Below, in pieces: positions 27,159 to 36,968 of a stretch of 64,000 bases of DNA. The translations under genes were made by a program, and so were the position numbers. This stretch comes from Quadrisphaera sp. DSM 44207. GTDB taxonomy: Bacteria; Actinomycetota; Actinomycetes; Actinomycetales; Quadrisphaeraceae. The DNA lies in assembly GCF_900101335.1 (NCBI RefSeq), contig NZ_FNKA01000002.1:744001-808000 (forward strand), given 5' to 3'. Every line of letters starts with the position of its first letter. Positions within the stretch are counted from its first letter, which is position 1. A model generated the notes under the pieces. The model saw only the letters and a program-made list of their open reading frames with translations. It was not told the origin of the DNA and did no database searches.

Positions 27159-29282
27159 TCAGACGTCGATGCGGTCGGCGTCCAGCGCCGCGGCGCCGTC
27201 GACGATGAAGTCCTTGCGCGGTGCCACGTCGTTGCCCATGAGCAGCTCGAAGACCTTCTCCGCCGCCTCCGCGTCGCGGATGTTGACCCGGCGCAGCGTG
27301 CGGTGGCGCGGGTCCATGGTGGTCGTCGCCAGCTGGTCGGCGTCCATCTCCCCCAGGCCCTTGTAGCGCTGGATGCTGTCCTTCCAGCGCTTGCCCGAGG
27401 CGGACAGGCGCGCCAGCAGCGCCGTCAGCTCCGCCTCGGAGTAGGTGTAGACGAGCTCGTTGGCCTTGCGGCCCCCGTGCACGACCTCCACGCGGTGCAG
27501 CGGCGGCACCGCGGCGTACACCCGCCCGGCCTCGACCAGCGGGCGCATGTACCGGAAGAACAGCGTCAGCAGCAGGGTGCGGATGTGCGCGCCGTCCACG
27601 TCGGCGTCCGCCATGAAGATGACCTTGCCGTAGCGGGCGGCGTCGAGGTCGAAGCTGCGCCCGGAGCCGGCGCCGACGACCTGGATGATGGAGGCGCACT
27701 CGGCGTTGCGCAGCATGTCGCCGACCGAGGCCTTCTGGACGTTGAGGATCTTGCCGCGGATCGGCAGCAGCGCCTGGTGGTCGCTGGAGCGGGCCAGCTT
27801 GGCGGTGCCCAGCGCGGAGTCGCCCTCGACGATGAACAGCTCCGAGCGCTCCACGTCGGTGCTGCGGCAGTCCGCCAGCTTGGCGGGCAGGGAGGAGGTC
27901 TCCAGGGCGTTCTTGCGCCGCTGGGTCTCCTTGTGCTGGCGGGCCGTCACCCGGGCGCGGGTCTCGGCGACCACCTTGTCCAGGAGGGTCGAGACCTGGT
28001 TCTTCGTGCCCTTGGCCGGGCTGTTGAGGAGCGCGGTGAGCTCCTTCTCGACCACCCGGGCCACGATGCCGCGCACGGCGGCGGTGCCGAGGACCTCCTT
28101 CGTCTGGCCCTCGAACTGCGGCTCGGCCAGGCGCACCGTGAGCACGGCCGTCAGGCCGGCCGTCACGTCGTCCTTCTCCGGCCGCTCCTCCTTGGCGGAG
28201 ACCTTCAACCGGCGGGCGTTGGCCTCCACCGCCTTGCGCACGGTGCGCAGCAGGGCCTGCTCCATCCCCGACACGTGGGTGCCGCCCTTGGGCGTGGCGA
28301 TGATGTTGACGAAGCTGCGCAGCTCGGTGTCGTAGCCGGTGCCCCAGCGCAGGGCGACGTCGACGACGCACTCGCGCTCGACCTCGCGGGTGACCATGTG
28401 CCCGCGCTCGTCGAGGACGGGCACGGTCTCGCGGAAGTGCCCGGAGCCGCCCAGGCGCCAGGTGTCGGTCACGGCGGGGTCGGTGGCCAGGTGCTCGACG
28501 AACTCGGCGATGCCGCCGTCGTGGCGGAAGACCTCCTCGTGGGGGCCGTGCTCGGCCGGGGTGCCGGGCAGCCCGCGCTCGTCGCGCACCCGCAGGGTCA
28601 GCCCCGGCACGAGGAAGGAGGTCTGGCGGGCGCGGGTGACCAGCTCGTCGTAGCTGAAGGCGGCCTCGCGCAGGAAGACCATCGGGTCCGACCAGTAGCG
28701 CACCCGGGTGCCGGTGACCCCGCGCCGCACCTTGCCGACCACCCGCAGCTCGGAGTGGTCGGTGAAGGGCGTGAAGGGGGCGCCCGGGCCGGCGCTGGCC
28801 GGGCCGTCGAACAGGCCGGGCTCGCCGCGGCGGAAGCTCATCGCGTGCGTGCGCCCGCCGCGGTCGACCTCGACGTCCAGGCGCGCCGACAGGGCGTTGA
28901 CGACGCTGGCGCCGACGCCGTGCAGGCCGCCGGAGGCGGTGTAGGAGCCGCCGCCGAACTTGCCGCCGGCGTGCAGCTTGGTGAAGACGACCTCGACGCC
29001 GCTCAGGCCCGTGCGCGGCTCGACGTCGACGGGCACGCCGCGGCCGTCGTCGCGCACCTGCACCGAGCCGTCGGCGTGCAGCACCACGTCGATGCGCGTG
29101 CAGTGGCCGGCCAGCGCCTCGTCGACGCTGTTGTCGATGATCTCCCACAGGCAGTGCATGAGGCCGCGGGAGTCGGTGGAGCCGATGTACATGCCGGGGC
29201 GCTTGCGGACGGCCTCCAGCCCCTCCAGGACCGAGAGGTGGCGGGCGGTGTAGTCGCTGTCCACCGGGTTGTCCACAGACAC
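27159..29282 (-). CDS. parE: DNA topoisomerase IV subunit B
   Basis: 707 residues. The GHKL ATPase domain has IIDNSVDEALAGH, DDGRGVPVD and GGLHGVGASVVNALS. A transducer domain follows, then the Toprim domain with FIVEGDSALGTAK and MADADVDGAHIRTLLL, and the C-terminal RYKGLGEMDADQL. It lacks the long GyrB insertion, fitting ParE. It pairs with ParC, encoded convergently 1.6 kb away. GTG 29282 lies 7 bases after a TACGCT -10 box and is preferred; GTG 29276 and an upstream start at 29312 are alternatives. Confidence 0.93.
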   Translation of the reverse strand: MSVDNPVDSDYTARHLSVLEGLEAVRKRPGMYIGSTDSRGLMHCLWEIIDNSVDEALAGHCTRIDVVLHADGSVQVRDDGRGVPVDVEPRTGLSGVEVVFTKLHAGGKFGGGSYTASGGLHGVGASVVNALSARLDVEVDRGGRTHAMSFRRGEPGLFDGPASAGPGAPFTPFTDHSELRVVGKVRRGVTGTRVRYWSDPMVFLREAAFSYDELVTRARQTSFLVPGLTLRVRDERGLPGTPAEHGPHEEVFRHDGGIAEFVEHLATDPAVTDTWRLGGSGHFRETVPVLDERGHMVTREVERECVVDVALRWGTGYDTELRSFVNIIATPKGGTHVSGMEQALLRTVRKAVEANARRLKVSAKEERPEKDDVTAGLTAVLTVRLAEPQFEGQTKEVLGTAAVRGIVARVVEKELTALLNSPAKGTKNQVSTLLDKVVAETRARVTARQHKETQRRKNALETSSLPAKLADCRSTDVERSELFIVEGDSALGTAKLARSSDHQALLPIRGKILNVQKASVGDMLRNAECASIIQVVGAGSGRSFDLDAARYGKVIFMADADVDGAHIRTLLLTLFFRYMRPLVEAGRVYAAVPPLHRVEVVHGGRKANELVYTYSEAELTALLARLSASGKRWKDSIQRYKGLGEMDADQLATTTMDPRHRTLRRVNIRDAEAAEKVFELLMGNDVAPRKDFIVDGAAALDADRIDV

Positions 29283-29289
29283 GCTCCGC

Positions 29290-29295
29290 AGCGTA
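29290..29295 (-). promoter_or_regulatory. -10 box for parE
   Basis: TACGCT on the minus strand, 7 bases before the GTG at 29282, consistent with a leaderless parE mRNA. It lies in the 232-base divergent region with the DUF7455 gene. Confidence 0.45.
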
Positions 29296-29514
29296 ACCAG
29301 CGGGTCCGACAACCGCGGTGGACTCGCCCGGTCCGCGGCCGCGGCGCCGTCCGGGTGGCCGGGAGCAGCCGGTCGGGTTACGCGGACGGCGAACCGCGGC
29401 CCACCTCCCCCCGGGAAGCGGCCTCCGGTGGTTGGATGTTGGAACCGGTGAACGCCGACTGGTGCTCATCACCCGGGTGCCGAGCGCACCCGATCGCACT
29501 CCGGAAGGGGCGAC

Positions 29515-29742
29515 GTGACCGCTGTTCTCGCGACTCCTCAGCTGACCGCCGCGGAGCGGTGTGACCGCTGCGGCGCTCAGGCCTACGTCCGCGTGCTGCT
29601 GCCCTCGGGCGGCGAGCTGCTCTTCTGCGCGCACCACGGCCGCGAGCACGCGGCCAAGCTGCGGGAGGTGGCCGCCGAGATCCAGGACGAGTCCCAGCGG
29701 CTCGCCGGGACCCCGGCCGTGGCCGCCGACGGGGAGCGCTGA
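29515..29742 (+). CDS. DUF7455 small zinc-ribbon-like protein
   Basis: 75 residues. It begins MTAVLATPQLTAAERCDRCG, with a CxxC pair (CDRCG) and a later CAHHGREH, which together look like a zinc site. This is a conserved actinobacterial protein usually near sigA and parE; function unknown. GTG 29515 is preceded by GGAAGGGG at proper spacing. Confidence 0.85.
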   Translation: MTAVLATPQLTAAERCDRCGAQAYVRVLLPSGGELLFCAHHGREHAAKLREVAAEIQDESQRLAGTPAVAADGER

Positions 29743-29799
29743 GCCCCCGGGCCGCCCCCGGCCGCTGGACCTGACCAGACGCTCGACGAGGGCGCCGGC

Positions 29800-30279
29800 A
29801 TGAGCGCAGGAACGCTCCTGGCCGGCGCCCTCGTCGCCGTGGGGCTCGTGGGCGTCGTGGTGCCCGTCCTGCCGGGCAGCGCCCTGATCGCGCTCGGCGT
29901 GCTCGTGTGGGCCCTCGCCGAGCGGTCGGTCACCGCCTGGGTGGTCCTCGGCGTCGTCCTCGTGCTCCTGGCCGCCGGCCAGGTCCTGTCCTACCTGCTC
30001 GCCGGGCGCAGCCTCGTGGCGGCCGGCGTGCCCCGCCGCTCCCTGCTCGCGGCCGCGCTGGGGGCGCTCGTGGGCTTCTTCGTCGTCCCCGTCCTCGGCC
30101 TCCTGCTCGGCGGCGTGGTCGGCCTGTACCTGGGGGAGGTCGCCCGCCTGGGCCCCGGTGCGCGCTCCTGGCGCAGCACGTGGCTGGCGCTGCGCGCGAT
30201 CGCGATCCAGGTGGGGGTGGAGCTGGCCGCCGCGCTGGCGGCCGCGGGCACCTGGCTGTGGGGGGTGTGGCGCTCGTGA
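29800..30279 (+). CDS. DUF456 family membrane protein
   Basis: 159 residues with four to five hydrophobic helices. The family landmarks are GLVGVVVPVLPGSALIALGV near the start and FFVVPVLGLLLGGVVGLYLG in the middle. The function is unknown. The stop overlaps the next gene's GTG by the GTGA arrangement at 30276-30279. Confidence 0.88.
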   Translation: MSAGTLLAGALVAVGLVGVVVPVLPGSALIALGVLVWALAERSVTAWVVLGVVLVLLAAGQVLSYLLAGRSLVAAGVPRRSLLAAALGALVGFFVVPVLGLLLGGVVGLYLGEVARLGPGARSWRSTWLALRAIAIQVGVELAAALAAAGTWLWGVWRS

Positions 30280-30671
30280 GCGTGCCGCCCGCCGGGCAGG
30301 CCGCGCTCCTGGCGGCGCGCGCGCTGCTCGTCCACGACCTCGGGGCGCGCGGCCTGGACACCGCCGCGGCCGTCAGCGCCGTGGAGGACGCCGCCGCCGC
30401 GCGCGCGTGGTGGGTGCGCGAGTGGCCGGACGGCGCGCGCTACGTGGCGGGCCAGCTCGCCCAGGACGTCCAGGAGGTCCTCGTCGAGGACCTCGGCGTG
30501 CGCTGGCCGCTGTGCCCGTCCGTGACCGGCGCCGCGCGCGTGTGCGGGCAGGAGGGCGCCCACGTGCTGCACGTCGCGCCGGACCTCGGGGAGGACCCGC
30601 ACTGGGTGTGCGAGGAGTCCGGCGCCGTCGTCGCGCCGCTGGGCGCGCTCAGGGGCGCCGCAGCAGGCTGA
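30276..30671 (+). CDS. Hypothetical protein coupled to DUF456 gene
   Basis: Not recognised. 131 residues, probably cytosolic: an Ala-rich helical N terminus, then WVREWPDGARYVAGQLAQDV, a beta-rich part with three cysteines (WPLCPSVTG, ARVCGQEG, DPHWVCEESG) and a His (AHVLHVAPDLG). The Cys/His spacing could bind a metal, but this is inference. The start is set by the GTGA overlap with DUF456. The 3' end overlaps the convergent trkA by 23 bases. Confidence 0.7.
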   Translation: MSVPPAGQAALLAARALLVHDLGARGLDTAAAVSAVEDAAAARAWWVREWPDGARYVAGQLAQDVQEVLVEDLGVRWPLCPSVTGAARVCGQEGAHVLHVAPDLGEDPHWVCEESGAVVAPLGALRGAAAG

Positions 30672-31365
30672 AGCGCTCGGCGTCGCGCACGGGGCCCGCG
30701 ACGATGATCGTGTCGGCGGGCGCCAGGACGGTGTCCGTGCCGGCGTGGGTCCACCCGTCGCCGGCGTGGCGCACGGCGACCACCGTGACGCCGTGCCGCT
30801 GGCGCAGCCCGGTCTGCCCCAGCGGCCGGCCGACGATCTCCGCGGGCGGTGACGTGGTCACCATGGCGAAGCCCTGCCCGACCTCGACGTAGTCGAGCAT
30901 CGACCCGCGCACCAGGTGCGCGACGCGCCTGCCCATCTCGCTCTCCGGGTGCACGACGTGGTGCACGCCGATCTGGTGCAGGATCCGCCCGTGCGCCTCG
31001 CTGGTGGCCTTGGCCCACACCTGCGGGACGCCGAACTCCATGAGCAGCGACGCGGTGAGGATGCTGGCCTCCACGTCGTTGCCGATGCCGACCACGGCGC
31101 GGTCGAAGTCCTGCACCGCCAGCTGCTGCAGCGCCTCCTCGCGGGTGGAGTCGGCGCGCACCACGTGGGTGAGCTGCCCGTGCAGGGACTGCACGAGGTC
31201 CTCGTCCTCGTCGATGCCGAGCACCTCCGCGCCGGAGTCGACCAGCTGCAGGGCCAGGGAGCGGCCGAAGCGGCCCAGGCCGATGACGACCACGGAGTCG
31301 GCCTCGGCGAGGCGGTGGGCGCTGCGCGGGACGCGCCGCCCGGGACCGAGCGGGTACCTAGCCAA
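30649..31365 (-). CDS. trkA: TrkA/KtrA-type potassium channel regulator (RCK)
   Basis: 238 residues. The RCK_N Rossmann domain has SVVVIGLGRFGRSLALQLVD and the acidic strand end LGIDEDEDLVQ; WAKATSEAHGRILHQIGVHH links to an RCK_C domain ending LAPADTIIVAGPV. It gates the TrkH/KtrB pore encoded immediately upstream. The TTG start at 31365 is supported by a GAGGAGAGG site and an 8-base overlap with the end of the pore gene; no ATG or GTG lies nearby in frame. Confidence 0.9.
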   Translation of the reverse strand: MARYPLGPGRRVPRSAHRLAEADSVVVIGLGRFGRSLALQLVDSGAEVLGIDEDEDLVQSLHGQLTHVVRADSTREEALQQLAVQDFDRAVVGIGNDVEASILTASLLMEFGVPQVWAKATSEAHGRILHQIGVHHVVHPESEMGRRVAHLVRGSMLDYVEVGQGFAMVTTSPPAEIVGRPLGQTGLRQRHGVTVVAVRHAGDGWTHAGTDTVLAPADTIIVAGPVRDAERFSLLRRP

Positions 31366-32734
31366 TGACCGGCCTCTCCTCGGGCAGCTCGTACAGGCGG
31401 GTGCGGCGCCGCAGCGCCAGCGCCGTGGCGACGGTGATGGGGCCGATGCGCCCGAGCAGCATGACGACGGCCAGCAGCAGCTGCGCGGGCACCGGGGCCT
31501 CGGCGCTCAGCCCCGTCGACAGCCCCGTGGTCGTGGCCGCGGAGATCACCTCGAACAGGGCCCGCTCCATCGAGGCCTCCGAGAGCACGATCATCGCCAG
31601 GGTGGCGCTGATCACCGCCCCGATGGCCAGCAGCGCCACGCTGATGGCCTGGCGGTGCACGGAGCGCGGCAGGCGGCGCCCGAAGGCGTTGACGGCGGAC
31701 TCCCCGCGCGCCTCGGCGTAGATGACGAAGAACAGCACGGCGAAGGTGGTGATCTTGATCCCGCCGCCGGTGCCGCCGGAGCCCGCGCCGATGAACATGA
31801 GCACGTCGCCGACGAGCAGGGTCGCGGGGCTGACGTCGGCCCAGTCGACGGTGCTGAAGCCGGCCGAGCGCGGCATCAGCGCCTCGAAGGCGCCCGTGCC
31901 GATGGTGCGCCCCGTCGAGTACGGGCCGAAGGTCTGCGGGTTCGTCCACTCCAGCGCCGTGATGAGCACCCACCCGGCGGGGACGAGCACGGCCGTGCCC
32001 CACAGCACCAGCACCGTGTTCAGGCTCCACGCGCGGGGACGGCGCAGCTCCCGGCTGAGCTCGAACAGCACCGGGAACCCGAAGCCCCCGAGCAGCACGC
32101 CGACCGCGACCGGCACGAGGACCCACGGGTCGGTGCCGAAGCGGGCCAGGCTGTCGCTGTAGAGGGCGAAGCCGGCGTTGTTGAACGCCGAGACGCCGTG
32201 GAAGACGCCGTGCCACAGCGCGCGCAGCGGATCCATGTCGTACGCCCGCGCCAGGCGCACCGCCAGGACCACCGCGATGGCGCCCTCGACGGCGAAGCTG
32301 ATGGCCGCGACGCGCCCGACGACGGTGCGCACGTCGCCGAGGTCGATGCTGCGGGTCTCGGCCGTGGCCGTCAGCCACGTGCGCAGCCCGAAGCGGCGCA
32401 GGGTGAGCAGGCCCAGCAGCGACGCGGAGCTCATGATGCCCAGCCCGCCGATCTGGACGAGCACGAGGATCGCCACGTGGCCCAGCGGGGTCCAGAACGA
32501 CGGCGTGTCCACCACGGTCAGGCCGGTGACGGTGCCCGCCGACGCCGCCGTGAAGAAGGCCGCCAGCAGGTCGCTCTCCCCCGCGCCGGCCTGCGCGAGC
32601 GGCGTCGCCAGCACCGCGGTGCCCGCGGCGATCACCGTGCAGTAGGCGAGGACCAGGAAGCGCGCGGGCGTGCGCGGCCCGTGCACCGGGCGCCGCGGCG
32701 AGCGCCCGAGCGCCGTGCGGGGACCGGTGGGCAC
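31358..32734 (-). CDS. trkH: TrkH/KtrB-type potassium uptake pore
   Basis: 458-residue membrane protein with four M1-P-M2 repeats. The filter loops with their single conserved glycines are visible: SAGTVTGLTVV, AFNNAGFALY, PRSAGFSTVD and ATTTGLSTGLS. The gating loop region GAGSGGTGGGIK is present. The length fits KtrB. It forms a two-gene potassium system with the downstream RCK gene. The GTG at 32734 is 6 bases after a TAGCCT -10 box. This system is independent of the KimA/TrkA locus 25 kb to the left. Confidence 0.93.
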   Translation of the reverse strand: MPTGPRTALGRSPRRPVHGPRTPARFLVLAYCTVIAAGTAVLATPLAQAGAGESDLLAAFFTAASAGTVTGLTVVDTPSFWTPLGHVAILVLVQIGGLGIMSSASLLGLLTLRRFGLRTWLTATAETRSIDLGDVRTVVGRVAAISFAVEGAIAVVLAVRLARAYDMDPLRALWHGVFHGVSAFNNAGFALYSDSLARFGTDPWVLVPVAVGVLLGGFGFPVLFELSRELRRPRAWSLNTVLVLWGTAVLVPAGWVLITALEWTNPQTFGPYSTGRTIGTGAFEALMPRSAGFSTVDWADVSPATLLVGDVLMFIGAGSGGTGGGIKITTFAVLFFVIYAEARGESAVNAFGRRLPRSVHRQAISVALLAIGAVISATLAMIVLSEASMERALFEVISAATTTGLSTGLSAEAPVPAQLLLAVVMLLGRIGPITVATALALRRRTRLYELPEERPVIG

Positions 32735-32740
32735 CGCAGG

Positions 32741-32746
32741 AGGCTA
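32741..32746 (-). promoter_or_regulatory. -10 box for the trkH-trkA operon
   Basis: TAGCCT on the minus strand, 6 bases before the GTG at 32734, indicating a leaderless transcript. It lies only 11 bases from the sigA terminator stem. Confidence 0.5.
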
Positions 32747-32756
32747 GCCGCCGCGC

Positions 32757-32795
32757 GAGAGGGCCGGGACCCGCACCGCGGGTCCCGGCCCTCTC
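32757..32795. terminator. Strong hairpin terminator after sigA
   Basis: Perfect 18-bp stem (32757-32774 with 32778-32795) closing a 3-base loop ACC; the left arm begins GAGAGGGCCGGGACC. It is the strongest hairpin between protein genes in the window and lies 41 bases past the sigA stop, before the trkH promoter. Confidence 0.88.
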
Positions 32796-32835
32796 GGTCC
32801 GGCGCTGTCGGTCCGGCGCTGTCGGTCCGGCGCTG

Positions 32836-32837
<2 letters not shown>
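32796..32837. repeat. Three perfect 14-bp tandem repeats at the sigA 3' end
   Basis: Unit GGTCCGGCGCTGTC at 32796, 32810 and 32824. The copies fill the gap between the sigA stop codon and the terminator hairpin, and the last one runs into the stop codon. Confidence 0.9.
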
Positions 32838-34485
<1,648 letters not shown>

Positions 34486-34639
34486 GGACTGCCTTCCGTC
34501 GACTGGCGAACAGGTGGGCCGACCCGCTGCGGTGGCCCCCAGCGGTCGTCGTCCCGGAAAGGACAACGCCGCGAACCTGGAGGTCCTTCCCGATGCACGG
34601 ACCGTCTTGGGCATGGGTCCCCAAGGACCTGGTCAAGCC

Positions 34640-34645
34640 ATTGTG
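34640..34645 (-). promoter_or_regulatory. Possible extended -10 promoter of sigA
   Basis: CACAAT preceded by TGG on the minus strand, about 155 bases upstream of the sigA GTG. It is an AT-rich island in the 241-base gap between sigA and the stress-protein gene. No clear -35 is seen. Confidence 0.3.
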
Positions 34646-34726
34646 CCACGCCGGGGGTGGCGGCACGCGCCGGCAGCCCCGCGCGGGCGACGCCGGAGCG
34701 GACGGCGGGCGGGTGCGGGCGGGGCG

Positions 34727-35131
34727 CTACGGGGCCGGCTCGGCCTTGACGGCGAGCACCGGGCAGGGCGCCTCGAGCAGGATCCGCTGGGCGTTGGAGC
34801 CGAGGATGAGCTTGCCGACGGGGGTGCGCCGGCGCAGCCCGATGACGATGAGCTCGGCGTCGTGCTCGGCGGCCACGCCGATGATGTCGTCGGCCGGGTC
34901 CGGCCCGGAGCGCGGGTGCAGCTCGTGCGCGACGCCGGAGGCCGCCAGCCGCTGCGCCAGCTCCGCCCGGTCGGCCTCGGCGCGCTCGGGCTCGCGGCTG
35001 CCGGTGCGGGCGGGGCTGCGGCTGCTGTCGACGACGAGCAGGCGCGCACCGCGCAGCCGCGCCTCGTCCAGGGCGCGGGCGAGCGCGGCGCGGCCCTCGT
35101 CCGTGGCCACGTACCCCACCACGATCGCCAT
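34727..35131 (-). CDS. Universal stress protein (UspA family)
   Basis: 134 residues with the alpha/beta UspA fold: MAIVVGYVATDEGRAALARA at the start, ADDIIGVAAEHDAELIVIGL in the middle, and a nucleotide-loop-like C-terminal GKLILGSNAQRILLEAPCPV (Gly/Ser/Asn positions as in ATP-binding Usp). It is cytosolic, with stress- or nucleotide-linked functions that vary. ATG 35131 has an AGGAG site. It is a single gene, divergent from a Nudix gene. Confidence 0.92.
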   Translation of the reverse strand: MAIVVGYVATDEGRAALARALDEARLRGARLLVVDSSRSPARTGSREPERAEADRAELAQRLAASGVAHELHPRSGPDPADDIIGVAAEHDAELIVIGLRRRTPVGKLILGSNAQRILLEAPCPVLAVKAEPAP

Positions 35132-35247
35132 GGCGCAGCTCCTGTCCTCGGCCGCGGGGCCGCTGGGCGCCCGCCCGGCCGTCCCGGGTGGCTGTGGACG
35201 GTACCGGAACGGGCCGGGCCGCACCCGCCCGCGCCGCACCCGCCGCG

Positions 35248-35253
35248 TAGCGT
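35248..35253 (+). promoter_or_regulatory. -10 box for the Nudix gene
   Basis: TAGCGT on the plus strand, 7 bases before the GTG at 35261, which suggests a leaderless mRNA and decides between two neighbouring GTG codons. Confidence 0.45.
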
Positions 35254-35260
35254 GCGAGGC

Positions 35261-35815
35261 GTGGCGAGCGGGGACGGGAACGGCTGGACGACCTGCCGCT
35301 GCGGGCACCGGCACTGGGGCCTGCACGGCGCGGCGGGGCTGATGCTGCTGCGGCAGGTCCGGCCGCGCGGCGAGCGGGCGTCGGAGTCGCCGGCGCACGG
35401 GTCGTCGGCGCACGGGTGGCAGGCGCTGCTGCAGCTGCGGGCGGGGTGGACCGACGCCGGCGGCACGTGGGGCCTGCCCGGAGGGGCCGCCGACAGCCAC
35501 GAGGGCGCCGCGGAGGCGGCGCTGCGCGAGTCGTGGGAGGAGACCGGCGTCGACCCGCGGGCGGTGCGGGTGCTGGCCGAGGTGGTCGCCACCGACCACG
35601 GCGACTGGGCCTACACCGTCGTCCTGGCCCGGGCCGAGCGCCCGGTGCACCCGCACGCGGCGAACGCCGAGAGCGACGAGGTGCGCTGGGTGGGGCTGGA
35701 GGAGGCGCCCGCGCTGCCGCTGCACCCGGGCCTGGCCGCGTCGTGGCCGCGGCTGCGCGCGGCGGTGGCCTCCCTCAGCGCGAGCCCGGCTCCAGGGCCA
35801 GCAGCTCCTCGGTGA
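35261..35815 (+). CDS. Nudix hydrolase
   Basis: 184 residues. The Nudix box GGAADSHEGAAEAAL followed by RESWEETGVD gives the GX5EX7REUXEEXGU pattern with the metal-binding glutamates. An N-terminal CRCGHRHWG element resembles a small zinc knuckle, as in several actinobacterial Nudix proteins. It hydrolyses a nucleoside-diphosphate-linked substrate of unknown identity. Its 3' end overlaps the convergent metX gene by 41 bases. Confidence 0.9.
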   Translation: MASGDGNGWTTCRCGHRHWGLHGAAGLMLLRQVRPRGERASESPAHGSSAHGWQALLQLRAGWTDAGGTWGLPGGAADSHEGAAEAALRESWEETGVDPRAVRVLAEVVATDHGDWAYTVVLARAERPVHPHAANAESDEVRWVGLEEAPALPLHPGLAASWPRLRAAVASLSASPAPGPAAPR

Positions 35816-36968
35816 CCTTCTGCAGCGCCGCGACCTCGATGAGGAAGCCGTCGTGGCCGTACGCCGAGCTGACGAGGTCCAGCGGCGGCGCGCCCGGGAC
35901 GCCGGTGGCGATCTCCTCCGACAGGTGCACGGGGTAGAGGCGGTCGGTGTCGACGGCGACGACGCGGGTGGCGGCGCGCACGCGGGAGAGGGCCGCCGCG
36001 ACGCCGCCGCGGCCGCGGCCGACGTCGTGGGAGTCCATGGACTCGGTGAGCACGACGTAGGAGCCGGCGTCGAAGCGGCGGACCAGCTTCTCGGCGTGGT
36101 GGTCGAGGTAGGACTCCACCGCGAAGCGCCCGCCGCCGCCCAGGGGCTCCTCCCCCGGCTGCGGGGCGCGGCCGAAGCGGGCGTCGAGCTCGGCGGCCGA
36201 GCGGTAGGTGGTGTGCGCGATGCGCCGGGCGATGCCGAGCCCGGTGTGCGGGCCCCGCCCCGGCGGCGCGTCGTGGTAGTCGCCGCCGCGCCAGCCCGGG
36301 TCCGCGCGGATGGCCGCCAGCTGCGGGGCGCACCAGGCGATCTGGTCGGCCGTCGCGCGCGCGGTGGTCGCCACGGCCAGCAGCCGCTGCACCCGGGAGG
36401 GGTGGGTGACCGCCCACTCCACCGCCCGCATGCCGCCCATGGACCCGCCGACGACGGCGGCCCACGCGTCGACGCCGAGCGCGTCGGCCAGCCGGGCCTC
36501 GGCGGCCACCTGGTCGCGCACCGTCAGGTACGGGAAGCGGCTGCCCCACGGCCGGCCGTCGGGCGCGGGCGAGGCCGGCCCGGTCGTGCCCTGGCAGCCC
36601 CCGAGCACGTTGGGCGCCACGACGAACCAGCGGTCGGTGTCCAGGGCCCGGCCGGGGCCGACGAGCTCGCTCCACCAGCCCGCGGTGGGGTGGCCCGGCC
36701 CGGCCGGGCCGGTGACGTGGCTGTCGCCGGTGAGGGCGTGCAGCACCAGGACGGCGTTGTCGCGGCGCGGGGACAGCTCGCCCCAGGTCTCGTACGCCAC
36801 GCGCACGGCCGGCAGGTGCCCGCCCGTCTCCAGGTCCAGGGCGCCGACGTCGGCGAAGCGGCGGCCGCCGGCCGGGTCGCCCTCGCGCCAGGCCGCGCTC
36901 GCGGGGACGGGGGGTGCGGTGCTCACCGGGACGGACGGTGCGGCGCTCACCGGAACAGCCTGCCTCAC
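35775..36968 (-). CDS. metX: Homoserine O-acetyltransferase
   Basis: 397 residues, alpha/beta-hydrolase fold. It transfers acetyl from acetyl-CoA to homoserine, feeding the next enzyme, MetY. Motifs: VLVLHALTGDSHVTGP (oxyanion region), nucleophile Ser in VGGSMGGMRAVEW, RRFDAGSYVVLTESMDSHDV, and the catalytic His in SSAYGHDGFLIE. The extreme N terminus repeats VPVS/APP and is probably disordered. GTG 36968 overlaps the metY stop as GTGA; internal GTGs would give a start nearer the fold. It is co-transcribed with metY under the SAM-IV riboswitch. Confidence 0.94.
   Translation of the reverse strand: MRQAVPVSAAPSVPVSTAPPVPASAAWREGDPAGGRRFADVGALDLETGGHLPAVRVAYETWGELSPRRDNAVLVLHALTGDSHVTGPAGPGHPTAGWWSELVGPGRALDTDRWFVVAPNVLGGCQGTTGPASPAPDGRPWGSRFPYLTVRDQVAAEARLADALGVDAWAAVVGGSMGGMRAVEWAVTHPSRVQRLLAVATTARATADQIAWCAPQLAAIRADPGWRGGDYHDAPPGRGPHTGLGIARRIAHTTYRSAAELDARFGRAPQPGEEPLGGGGRFAVESYLDHHAEKLVRRFDAGSYVVLTESMDSHDVGRGRGGVAAALSRVRAATRVVAVDTDRLYPVHLSEEIATGVPGAPPLDLVSSAYGHDGFLIEVAALQKVTEELLALEPGSR

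Noticed and set aside
27303-29564. Very long open frame on the strand opposite parE (and similar ones opposite sigA, pat, kimA and steA)
   Set aside because: In GC-rich genes the antisense frames often lack stops. The translations are His/Gln/Gly/Arg-rich with no domain, while the other strand encodes clear conserved proteins.
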